A DNA stretch of 10,142 bases from Brachionus plicatilis (GCA_010279815.1 QEOQ01000640.1:2120986-2131127); one strand, 5' to 3'. Counted from the first letter of the stretch, positions 1-7,872 are shown. Program-made: numbers and translations. The notes: a model not told the origin generated them from the sequence alone.

Positions 1-213
1 AATAAATTAACAAAATAATCTATATTTCATTTTTATTTACTAATTTGCTTCATTATTTTATGTCTTACATTTTACTTTTTACATTTTTAATTTTAATACA
101 TCGCCAGAATTGGCGCAAAATGAAATAAATAAATAAAGATTGTTTACCACGCACAAATAATAATGCATTTAGCAATATGCTTATTATACATTCTTCTGTG
201 TACACTTTAGTAG

Positions 214-399
214 ATATGTTTCGTAAAGAACAAAAAAAAATCTGAAGAAAATATAGTCAAATTAAAAACTGGAATTCGATATAAACGTAAGCCAAAGTAC
301 ATTCTTTTGGATGAAAGAATTAATGAGAAAGTCAAAATTTATTCATTGGATACCTTTGATAAATTTTATGATAACTTATCTTCATTATTAGACTATTAA
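214..399 (+). CDS. hypothetical lysine-rich open frame; possible terminal exon or frameshifted small gene
   Basis: A frame of 61 codons runs to a TAA at 397-399. This is long for DNA so rich in A+T, where a stop is expected about every ten codons. The product is basic in the middle (around IRYKRKPKYILLDERINEKV) and ends acidic-hydrophobic (SSLLDY). There is no ATG at the start of this frame. An ATG at 216-218 lies one frame away and would join it if the A9 run at 232-240 differed by one base. Alternatively a 3' splice site (tttag/tag, ending at 210 or 213) could make it a terminal exon. No family was recognised. The codon mixture looks more like coding DNA than the flanks do, but the call rests on openness alone. 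Confidence 0.35.
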   Translation: MCFVKNKKKSEENIVKLKTGIRYKRKPKYILLDERINEKVKIYSLDTFDKFYDNLSSLLDY

Positions 400-3079
400 A
401 TTTTTTTTAAGGTAGAGATTTTTTTTTTATTTCAACTTTTTTTTTCAAGGTAAAAACAATTTAATTGGTGCTATTATTTTTAATATTATTATTATTTATT
501 GATTTAAGCCTCATAGGCAAAATAAAAAAAAAGAAAAAAAAAGTTAAGTTCTTATAATTCTACAAAATTTGAAAATAAAAATAAACAATTCACAAATTTG
601 AAATAATTATATAAAATTTAAATTATCAAAAAAAAAAAAAATTACAATTATGTAAAGAATTTTATTTTAATTTTAATAAAGTTTATTGCTTTATATATTT
701 TGCTATTTTAATTAGTGCTTTCACTTTTTTTTGCTCAATTAACCTGGCCTTCTTAAATATTGCTATTTTAAGTGACTCCCCAACAATGCATGTTTTATTA
801 TTTTTTAATACTTATAATATTTATAATATTTATTATTAACTTTAATTTTAATTTACCAAAAGATGAAGAATTTTTATTCAATTTGTATTTCAAATTCGCA
901 AAACCTCAATTTTTAATTTAGTTATTTTGTGCATTCTTTCAAGGGAACAGTCATTGTCTTCAATTTTTTAATTTAATTTAATTTTGCATATATTTAAAAA
1001 AAATTACTAATTTAAATAAAAACTCGAATTTTAGCTTCATTATTCTTACTGAATATTTTTTTAAAAAATTCATTTAATTTAATTTTTTTTTAAATACTCA
1101 TTGAATATAATATGAATATTTTTGCAAATAAAAAAACTTTCATCCAGGTCACAAATGAAAAATAAAAAACTTAAAGAGCAAGCCGAAAAACTTTTATTAA
1201 AAGCGATACCAAAATCCATATAATATCTAAATAAATATTTATGTACACGATTATTAATCATAAACCTTAAAACACGGTTATTGTACAAAGAAGACGCTTT
1301 TTAAATAAATAAAAATTGTATTTTCCTTTATTAATAGATTTATTTGAATTAATTCGCTCTTCAGAGTTTGGCTTTTAGATTCGCAGATACCAAACTAATG
1401 CAAGTTCAAGCTTTTGATTAAGAACTTATTTATTTGAAAATTGATTATTAGGATTTCAATCATATTTTTAAAGCTATTTTTATTTCTACCTAAAAATTAC
1501 GCTTATCAAAAAAATAAAATGGTAAGCTAATCAATCAGAAAATAAATGATTACTGAGACGATTGCTCTTTAAAATTAGGCGAAAAAATTTATGAAATGAT
1601 TGATGTAAGAAATATTAAAATTGATCAAGATTAATATAATAAAAAAAATTATTTTGAAAAATTGATGAAATTTATAAAACTGACGAATCTAAAAAATTTT
1701 TGAGAATAAAATAAAAAATTTGAATTTTTCAAAAAATATGCTGTTATTTTTCACTGTATTCAAGTTTTTTTGTTTAGTTTAAATTTCATTAAATGAATTA
1801 TACCAGAGTATTAGTAAATTATGTGAAATAAAAAAATTTAAATTGAAAAAATAATAACCATAAAATTAATAATCAGCCAGAAGCAATAAAAAGGCATCCA
1901 TTTGAATTATAGAAAAAAAGTCAAATTCAAGTTTTCAAAATACAAAAGATATATTGCCTGATAGGAAGAAGCTGAATCGAAGTTTTAGAAAAAAAAATTT
2001 TAAAAAATTAACTATTTTTTCTTGATTTCTGTTCCAAATTTCACATTGATGTGCATTTTTGAAAAGAATGAAGATTGCTCATTTAAAATATTTTAAGAGT
2101 TTTTAATTAAGATTTAATAAGAAAAGATACAAGAACTTAGAATAATAAAAAAAAAATTAATGATAATGATAAATAGTTTTCAACAAAGTATTAAAAAATT
2201 TCTGAACTAATTTAATTTAAAAGTTCTAATTTTCTATTAAATTAAAATCAGAATTCTATTGAAAAAATATAAATAAAAAAATCTCAAATCATTTTTTGTA
2301 AAAGGTGCTCTAAATTAAAATATTCTTTGAAAAAATCTTGAAAATAATATCCCAAATCTATATTCTGAACAAATTTTTCAATTTAGAAGTTATTTTTTTA
2401 TCTAGAGGATAAAAACAAATTGAACCAGAAATTTAACTTTTCATAATAATATCTTAGGATTGATTGAATTAAATCTTTCGAATTAAAAAAAGGGACTAAT
2501 GTGACTTTTTTCGACTGTACTTAGTTAAGCGTAACTACTGTACTAAGTTTTAACTTTTGAAGATATTTTCTAATTAGAAAAAATAAAGGTACAAATAATG
2601 ACTTTATTTGGACACGAGGTCCGAAAAAACTTTAAAAAAAAATAGAGAACCCTCAAAAGCACAATTTAATTTGATTTTTATTAATAAAATAAATGCATCA
2701 AAATGTATTAATGCTTATAAATTTTAGGTAACACAAAGTGTATTGCCTTAAAAACGATTTACTGAATAACTAAAACTTTTAAAAATAAAAAATATTTGAA
2801 TTTGTGACATGATGGACGGATGTCAAAATTTTTTAATTTATTTAAAATAAGATTTTTTGAAAACATATTTTCCAAGCTCAATAATGAACATGAGTGAAAA
2901 TAATATTTAATTGATTAAATATAAACATTATTCAGAATTTTTAATAAAAGAATTAGCCTGTAATTAATTTTTTCAGAATTTTTATTTTGATTTTAAGTTT
3001 AGATTTTTTAATTTAACTTAGATTTAAGGTCCATTTGTCGCATTACTCGAGTGAATCTTTTTCTTATAGATTTTGTAGG
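400..3079. other. gene-poor AT-rich stretch
   Basis: About 2.7 kb of very AT-rich DNA with many A and T homopolymers, including an A13 run near 628-641, and short tandem AT repeats such as two copies of ataatattt near 814-831. I find no reading frame with a recognisable domain. A weak in-frame stretch at 1557-1703, with one internal TAA at 1632-1634, encodes peptides such as KLGEKIYEMIDVRNIKIDQD and might be a decayed exon. A 7-bp inverted repeat (acttagt/actaagt) lies near 2519-2548. The region looks intergenic or intronic. Confidence 0.6.
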
Positions 3080-3084
3080 TCTTG

Positions 3085-3110
3085 ATATAATAATAACAAA
3101 AATAACAAAA
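3085..3110 (-). repeat. short tandem-repeat tail of the LINE
   Basis: Two exact copies of the 9-mer aataacaaa (3092-3100 and 3101-3109) follow a shorter ataata run. On the minus strand this reads as TTTGTTATT repeats placed 3' of the hairpin. CR1- and L2-type LINEs end in short 3' tandem repeats rather than long poly(A), so this is a plausible true end of the element. The surrounding DNA is also A/T-rich, so two copies alone are weak evidence. Confidence 0.5.
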
Positions 3111-3134
3111 TTTACCACAAACAAGCTTGGGTAG

Positions 3135-3168
3135 GCGGCCTACTAGAAGGTCGCCTATAGTAGGCCGC
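3135..3168 (-). repeat. GC-rich perfect hairpin at the 3' end of the LINE
   Basis: The 11-base arm gcggcctacta (3135-3145) is repeated in perfect inverted form as tagtaggccgc (3158-3168), around a 12-base loop. The loop also contains a second near-match (aggtcgccta) to the inverse of the left arm's outer part, so an alternative stem is possible. It lies just past the last recognisable LINE coding block and just before the tandem tail, on the element's own 3' side. Established background is that some LINEs (L2/CR1-like, for example eel UnaL2) carry a 3' stem-loop read by their reverse transcriptase. That role here is an inference. Confidence 0.75.
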
Positions 3169-4057
3169 TATGGAAGCACATTGCGCAATACAAGGAAAAT
3201 TACAGAAATAGAAGAACTTATAAGTTTTAGAGTCAATAGACATTATTGTTAACTTCTGTGACCATACAGGCCAGAGCATTCCACTGATTGACAACCTTGT
3301 TCGTAAAGGAATTAGCCCTCTCCTTACATTTGGTTGAAGTGGACTTGGAGGTTTGCCCATCTCGCTTCGTTGATGCCTTTTATGAGCTTGAACTGTTGGA
3401 TCATGTTACCTCAGGCACGGCGCTCCTGAAGGGGTGTCAGATTGAGGATGGCAAGGCAGTCCTCGTAATTTAAGTTCTTAATTCTCGAAACTAGTTTGGA
3501 AGCTCTCCTCTGTACGGACCGGAAGACAGTGGTGTATTCTAGATGGGGCCTTAAGAAAAAAACAGTAGAGGGTCCTGCATGTGTGGATGTCCAATGTCCG
3601 AAGGTAGGTTTTAGCTTACCAAGAATACTCATTGCTCAGTTGACTTGTGTTCGAATATGGTTAGTGAACTTCAGATTTCTTAAAAAATTTACTCCCAGAT
3701 CCTTCTCAGTGTCGACGAAAGCTAGTGCACTCCTGGTGCTAAAATTCCCCATTAGTAAATATCTATGAATTCAGTTCTTATTGCCGTTCTTTTTGTTGTC
3801 AGCGCACCAAGTTTGACACAAATATTTAATGGAAATAAAATAAGACAGGCGCCAGAACAGAACTCCAAGTTAGTCCACTTGTTAATTTCACAGAATCTGT
3901 GTTATTCTCACCTAAAACTTCGCGTTGAAGGTGATTCAGAGTAAGTCAAAAGCTAAAATCAAGCTGAATTGGAACTGATATTTTTCTTGACTCAAGCCCA
4001 AGTCTGATGTAGGTTTTGGTACTAATTGAAGACAAAAGCCGTTTGATGCATGGAAAG

Positions 4058-4105
4058 TAATTGAGTTATTTTAAAGGAACTTAATTGAGTTATTCTAATG
4101 TATCT
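4058..4105. repeat. approximate 24-bp tandem duplication
   Basis: The 13-mer taattgagttatt occurs at 4058-4070 and again at 4082-4094. The second copy starts exactly 24 bases after the first. The rest of the unit has diverged. It borders the upstream limit of what can be read of the minus-strand LINE. Confidence 0.5.
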
Positions 4106-4197
4106 CAAAAGACGATCTACTTGAAGAAGTATTTGAAAAAACTTTTAATAGTTGGATAGAAGAAGTTATCAGCTCACAGGTATTAAGTTTGGAATAA
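4099..4197 (+). pseudogene. short exon-like frame of unknown origin
   Basis: This is 32 open codons ending in TAA, encoding a normal-looking acidic helix (KDDLLEEVFEKTFNSWIEEV, then ISSQ). The cag/gtatta at 4177-4185 resembles a splice donor. The reading phase does not fit directly with the P450-like exon downstream; it would fit if a weaker donor near 4186 (ttaa/gtttgg) were used. It may be an upstream exon of the same decayed gene, but no family was recognised from it alone. Confidence 0.25.
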
Positions 4198-4400
4198 TAG
4201 AAAAGGACAAAGTATTTTCTTGGTTTCTTCTTTATTTTATCTAAATAAATAATTCTTTGGAAAACGGCCGTTCTAGACCGTGGTTAAGTAAAGTAAAAAT
4301 AGCAAGTGGTAAAAAGAAGATCTTTAAGCTTAGAAAATAAAAACAAGTAAACAAGCGATTAGCTTAATTTCTCTTTTAAGCATTTCTTTGTAACTTATAG

Positions 4401-4472
4401 ATGATAAATATAAAATCAAAGTGAAGCAAATAAAAGTTTGCTTATTTGCTGGTCACACCACATCAACAATGG
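4401..4472 (+). pseudogene. possible cytochrome P450 I-helix exon, degenerate
   Basis: A pyrimidine-rich stretch ending in cttatag (4394-4400) looks like a 3' splice site. It is followed by a 72-base segment read in phase as DKYKIKVKQIKVCLFAGHTT and then STM, and by a consensus-like donor g/gtaagc at 4472-4477. The peptide LFAGHTTSTM matches the P450 oxygen-binding I-helix signature (family form FAGHDTTST) except that the acidic residue before the threonine pair is missing. That acidic residue is normally needed for proton delivery. A candidate 50-base intron (4473-4522, ending in ttaacag) follows, but the DNA after it has stops in every useful frame and no further P450 motif. I infer a broken P450 fragment; ten matching residues could still be coincidence. 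Confidence 0.35.
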
Positions 4473-4621
4473 GTAAGCCGAAAGTTGGGCGTCATATACA
4501 ACTTGTCGCTACACATTAACAGGATGCTAAAAAAGTACATTAACTAGACTAAATCATCATATTAGATACTGATGGCTAGCTATTATAACAAAGTATTTAA
4601 TATTGAATCCGAAATTTCATT

Positions 4622-5017
4622 AAATACCAAAAAAAATTTGAACTCGAAAAAGTTCAAAAAAGAGCCACCAAAGTTCCTCATACTCTCAGGCCACTAGACT
4701 ATGGGAAGCGCTGCAAACTACTCGAACTGACATCTCTAGACGATAGACGTATTGGTGGAAATGTCATCCAAAAATACTGGAACTTGAATCCATTGGAACG
4801 CTCAGCCACTCAGTATCCCTGAGGGATGCGGTTAGGCTGCTGACTTATGCCAAAATACCATTTCTTTAACAACAGAGTTGCATCTTACTGGAACGCGCTA
4901 CCGGTTGGTGTTGTCTTCACTACTACTACCACTACCATATGGCGGAAAAAAATTAAATTTTTTTCATTATTAATGGACATGAGCATTAAAAAAAATTTAT
5001 TTTTATTAAAGACTTAA
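4622..5017 (+). mobile_element. second decayed CR1-like LINE fragment, reverse transcriptase C-terminal tail
   Basis: The plus strand reads FELEKVQKRATKVPHTLRPL, DYGKRCKLLELTSLDDRR and GGNVIQKYWNLNPLE. Two in-frame stops follow (tga at 4829-4831 and at about 4850), and then FFNNRVASYWNALPVGVV. This is the same run of blocks as in the minus-strand element at 3080-3960 ('lE.VQrRAtKl...L.Y..rl..L.L..L..RR..gnmIq' and 'FF.NRVvn.WNaLP..VV'). The frame runs on to a TAA at 5015-5017 through a basic AT-rich tail. A small (act/acc)n run at 4919-4936 codes for a threonine string where the family usually has a short serine/asparagine-rich link. Upstream of 4640 the match moves to another frame (TKKNLN), so there is probably a one-base indel there. 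The two copies have diverged enough that they need not come from the same insertion. Confidence 0.8.
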
Positions 5018-5035
5018 TTATCTATAGTCTGTAGG

Positions 5036-5388
5036 GAATTAATAAAATTTTCTCAAAATATATAGCCATGGAGTTATTTATGTAGTTTATAGTGTTGGCA
5101 ATCGACTCCAAAGAACAATTAGTCACAAATGAATCGCGTAAAATTGAGTACGACTTAAGAAACAAAAGTGAATTTCTGGTGCCGAAATCGAAAACAAAAA
5201 GTGGTGAAAACACATTTGGTTATGTGTACACAAAGTTGGCTAACAAATTCCTTATTAACAGAATGGTTCTCAAATTTAGCACATTTAAATTGTCAATATT
5301 CAACAACATCAACCTAATTTTTAATGATGCATTAAAGCTTTTTGATAAACTTAATTTAATTTTTAAAGTTAATTTTTTTTTTGGATAA
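5036..5388 (+). mobile_element. LINE reverse-transcriptase C-terminal tail, different (jockey-like) family
   Basis: An open frame of about 100 codons ends at a TAA at 5386-5388. It contains IEYDLRNKSEFLVPKSKTKS, then GENTFGYVYTKLANKF. This follows the C-terminal pattern of jockey-type and related LINE polymerases ('Yn.Rs...f.vP...T..G..sF.y....iWN.lp'), here with the WN pair lost. It ends in a long Asn/Leu/Phe/Lys-rich tail (KLSIFNNINLIFNDALKLF). There is no ATG at the head. A TAG at 5083-5085 breaks the same frame, which can be followed upstream to about 5036 (KIFSKYIAMELFM). An independent small gene is less likely given the lack of a start and the neighbouring LINE debris. Confidence 0.5.
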
Positions 5389-5442
5389 TTGATTTAAATT
5401 TTATTTTATTTTTAAATTTTTTCTTTATTAAATAAATGGAGA

Positions 5443-5494
5443 GTTAATCAGTCTATCATCTAGACAAGGGCACTAGCCTGTTGATTAACCTTGT
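5443..5494. repeat. overlapping inverted repeats just downstream of the LINE tail
   Basis: Three stems can be drawn. gttaatca (5443-5450) pairs with tgattaac (5482-5489). gtcta (5451-5455) pairs with tagac (5461-5465) around tcatc. acaagg (5464-5469) pairs with ccttgt (5489-5494). The first two can form together as a branched structure; the third competes with both. The short block is richer in G+C than its surroundings and lies about 55-100 bases after the LINE stop codon, which fits a structured LINE 3' end. Confidence 0.5.
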
Positions 5495-5504
5495 AATAAT
5501 AAAA

Positions 5505-5594
5505 AATCGATTAATTTTTTTTAGTCGACTATTAAATCGATTAATTTTTTTTAGTCGATTATTAAATCAACTAATTTTTTTTAATCAATAAACT
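5505..5594. repeat. 30-bp tandem repeat, three copies
   Basis: Copies lie at 5505-5534, 5535-5564 and 5565-5594. The first two differ at one base (agtcgactatta versus agtcgattatta). The third is more diverged. Each copy has an aatcgattaa-like start, a T8 run and a second gtcga/atcaa half-site. It is a short minisatellite-like block. Confidence 0.85.
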
Positions 5595-5618
5595 ACTAGT
5601 TTATTGATTAAAAAAAAT
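5574..5618. repeat. 45-bp near-perfect palindrome
   Basis: The arm at 5574-5595 (22 bases: a, T8, aatcaataaacta) is matched by its perfect inverse at 5597-5618, with a single c between them at 5596. The left arm is most of the third 30-bp tandem copy, so the palindrome appears to come from an inverted copy of that unit. Such a structure can extrude as a cruciform. Confidence 0.9.
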
Positions 5619-6371
5619 GTTCTATATTTAAAATTTGAAAGTGAGATATTAAAGGAATTTAAAGATAATTTTTGGTCGACTAAATTTGTATCTTTGTTTT
5701 TTATGATTTTTGTATGACCTATTAATGAAAATTCAAAATTCAGGGTTAATGATTTATATATTTCAATTAAATTTTAAGATAATGAGTCTATTCAAATTAA
5801 ATATTAGTTCTGAATTTTAATGAGTTTCCAGTTTTAGGAAATTTTTTGTAAATTGTAATTCTGCTAGATTCAAAATTTTAATTACCTGAAACCACCTGAA
5901 TTAAAAACAGACTAGTAAAATAAATTTTTGTTTTGATGTATCAAATTTCAATTTATTTTATGAAAAAAAAATATTTACATGGCCTTGATTATATTTGATG
6001 AAAAAGTGAGATCAAATTTTTTTATCTTTTAAAAAAAAATTTAAATTGTCAGCTTTTGGGATATTCGGTTTCAAAATTTATTAAAAATTTAATCAAAAAA
6101 TAAAAATGAAAATAAAATATGACATCAACACTCAAAATTTGAATCAGTTTTTTTAATTAAAAAATTAGATTAAAAAATACTGAAAAAAAAACAAAAATTT
6201 AAATAAGTTGCATATGAGACTAGTTAATAAATGCTCCATTTCGAATGAATGTATAGGCTTTGATTCAATGTTAAATGAGAAAATGAAATTATATTCCAAA
6301 ATTAAATAAAAAAAAATTCAAAAATTTTATTAAAAAATAATTTAATTGAAATTTATTTATCCAGTGTACAG
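5619..6371. other. AT-rich region upstream of SURF1
   Basis: About 750 bases with no recognisable coding segment. It should hold the SURF1 promoter, but no core promoter element can be singled out in such A/T-rich DNA. The only notable signal is the last few bases before the ATG, described separately. Confidence 0.5.
6359..6371 (+). promoter_or_regulatory. splice-acceptor-like sequence directly before the SURF1 ATG
   Basis: The bases atccagtgtacag end in CAG immediately before the start codon, after a T-rich run. This could be the acceptor of a 5'-UTR intron, or a spliced-leader trans-splicing acceptor, a process known in several invertebrate groups including bdelloid rotifers. An AG by chance cannot be excluded. 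Confidence 0.3.
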
Positions 6372-7199
6372 ATGATAAGGTTAAAGAATTTAGCACTAAG
6401 CAAACAAATTAGAAAACTCAGTAGTTCAAGCAAATCAAGCAGATCCAATTTAAATCCAAAGAACCCTAAATCGGATCAAAAAAATGAAGAATCCAAGGGA
6501 AACTTTGCATCATATGCATTTTTCACAATTCCTTCAAGTTTTTTTGCCTTGGGTGTATGGCAAATAAAAAGAAGAAATGAAAAACTCAATTTGATCAAGT
6601 CTTTAGAGGAACGCATGGACATGGAACCAAGTAGCCTTCCCATTAACATACAAGATTTGGATACTTTTATAAACCAAAATCAATACAGACCTTTTAGAGT
6701 CAAAGGATACTTTTTGAATTCTAAAGAAATTTTGCTTACCACACGTTTTGATGTTACGTCCAAGTCCAATTTACCTGGAGGTTATGTGATTACACCATTT
6801 GTTTTAAGTGAAGACACGAATAAAATAATTTTAATCAATCGAGGTTTTGTTCCTTTTACGAGTTTTTCCGAATCTGCTCGTTCAAAATTCCATATTGATG
6901 ACCAAGTTGAACTAGCTGGGTTTCTGAGAGCTGATGAGCCCAAATATCAACTGTCTCATCTAAATAAACCTCCAAACGAATGGCATATTAGAGATTTGAA
7001 AGAAATGTCTCAAGAATTGGGCACTGAACCGATTTTTTTGGACCAAGTAAAACCATTTGGCCTGCCATCAGAACCAACACCAACACAAACTCAAGTAGAT
7101 GTCAAAAATGACCATTTAAGCTATATTTTCACGTGGTTTGGTCTTTCACTAACCACTTTTTTTATTTGGCTAAAGTATTTTGCAAAAATAATACCTTGA
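6372..7199 (+). CDS. SURF1: SURF1, cytochrome c oxidase assembly protein of the inner mitochondrial membrane
   Basis: This intact, intron-free gene encodes 275 residues; human SURF1 has about 300. SURF1 (yeast Shy1) helps build complex IV by supporting maturation of the COX1 haem centre in the inner mitochondrial membrane. Residues 1-35 are rich in Lys, Arg and Ser and almost free of acids, as in a mitochondrial targeting signal. A first membrane helix (about 45-63) leads into the family motif GVWQIKRRNEKLNLI (61-75). The intermembrane-space domain shows YRPFRVKGYF, LPGGYVITPF, INRGFVP (155-161), WHIRDLKEMSQELGTEPIFL and a final VKNDHLSYIFTWFGLS (244-259). The last runs into the second membrane helix (about 249-268). 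All conserved blocks are present and there is no frame break. The start is the first ATG after an in-frame TAA at 6303-6305. The frame is open between them, so an upstream exon cannot be fully excluded. No other mitochondrial gene is adjacent, and the vertebrate surfeit cluster arrangement is not seen. Confidence 0.97.
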   Translation: MIRLKNLALSKQIRKLSSSSKSSRSNLNPKNPKSDQKNEESKGNFASYAFFTIPSSFFALGVWQIKRRNEKLNLIKSLEERMDMEPSSLPINIQDLDTFINQNQYRPFRVKGYFLNSKEILLTTRFDVTSKSNLPGGYVITPFVLSEDTNKIILINRGFVPFTSFSESARSKFHIDDQVELAGFLRADEPKYQLSHLNKPPNEWHIRDLKEMSQELGTEPIFLDQVKPFGLPSEPTPTQTQVDVKNDHLSYIFTWFGLSLTTFFIWLKYFAKIIP

Positions 7200-7295
7200 A
7201 AATATTTTCAAAATTGTTTGCTTTAAATATTTAGTAAATATTTATCAAAAAAAAATTGACTAGGAATTAATTATTTATTTATTAAATACTAAACA

Positions 7296-7301
7296 AATAA
7301 A
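7296..7301 (+). terminator. candidate poly(A) signal for SURF1
   Basis: An AATAAA hexamer lies about 97 bases after the SURF1 stop, followed by A/T-rich DNA. The hexamer is common by chance in this base composition, so the assignment is tentative. Confidence 0.35.
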
Positions 7302-7872
7302 ATAATCAAAGCTAATTAGATTTAATTATTTTTATCTTTTGTAAGTTAAAATTTAGCTTTTATTCAAGAGTTATCTTAAATAAATATTTGCAGTATTTAA
7401 ATCGTTGCTTGCATGTTATTAAGTTTTTAAAAAATAAAGCAAAAATAATTTTTTGTCCTTAATTTAATCTAGACAAATTAGTGCATTTTGTTAATTGTTC
7501 AATATTTGTGTTACAATTTTTTTTCTTTATTATATGTATGCACTTAATCATCTTTAAATGCTTAGTGTCTACAAAATGAAAAAAAGTTAATTAAAATGAA
7601 TATTAGTATTGCTGCTTTTTAGATAATAAGAAAACAAATAATAAAATTTTGACAAGAATTTAGACTAATATTTTCAAATGGAATTTCTATAATGTAAAAA
7701 AAAAATTTTTTATATTATATTCAAAGTTTTTATTAAAAAATATTGCTAAATTCTAAACAAATCGCTCTGTTTTTTAAGAAAAAAATAAAAATTGACAATA
7801 TCAATCAAGTAAATTTAATTAGATCTCATAAATTGAATTTTAGAAATCTAATATAAATGTTCATAATTTTAA
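7302..7872. other. AT-rich intergenic stretch after SURF1
   Basis: No reading frame or RNA gene can be supported here. The stretch consists of A/T homopolymers and short AT palindromes, for example around 7697-7716. Confidence 0.5.

Larger units (their letters stand above)
3080..3960 (-). mobile_element. decayed CR1-like LINE (non-LTR retrotransposon), 3' part of the reverse transcriptase ORF
   Basis: On the minus strand the segment reads through the second half of a LINE reverse transcriptase in the expected order, with broken frames. First comes LQREVLGEN followed by LTSGLTWSSVLAPVLFYFH (about 3930-3835), a degenerate form of the family's 'nR.QrV.lg... vtSGVPQGSVLGPlLF' block. Next are ALAFVDTEKDLGVNFLRNLK (the 'ekDLGV' block, about 3735-3675), AMSILGKLKPTF and RPHLEY. 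Then come SVQRRASKLVSRIKNLNYED and LTPLQERR, followed by GNMIQQFKLIKGINEARW. The final blocks are KPPSPLQPN and FTNKVVNQWNALA. In-frame stops occur at 3771-3773, 3636-3638 and 3411-3413. At least three frame changes are needed, near 3830, near 3360 and near 3310. Between RPHLEY and SVQRRAS about a dozen expected residues are missing. The codons holding the catalytic FADD box are not visible. The block has far more G+C than its flanks, as expected for a transposed insert. The coding potential is dead. Confidence 0.85.

Noticed and set aside
1079..1288. 69-codon minus-strand frame
   Set aside because: It begins at a TTG, not an ATG, and its Phe/Ile/Tyr/Asn-rich content mirrors the base composition. 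There is no motif and no splice-signal support.
2505..2640. Possible small inverted-repeat transposon (cttttttcg...cgaaaaaac)
   Set aside because: The candidate terminal repeats match over only about 9 mostly A/T bases, and no target duplication is visible.
3288..3768. Plus-strand frames of 61 and 90 codons across the LINE
   Set aside because: They are antisense shadows of the minus-strand reverse transcriptase blocks in a GC-richer stretch and show no domain of their own.
4263..4272. Ten-base palindrome aacggccgtt
   Set aside because: It is a short isolated palindrome with no second copy or context, and could be chance.
4430..4560. tRNA or tRNA-derived SINE
   Set aside because: No A-box/B-box pair or cloverleaf can be formed. 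The complexity is better explained by the exon-like segment.
5022..5213. 63-codon minus-strand frame
   Set aside because: It is antisense to the plus-strand LINE tail, which carries the recognisable pattern.
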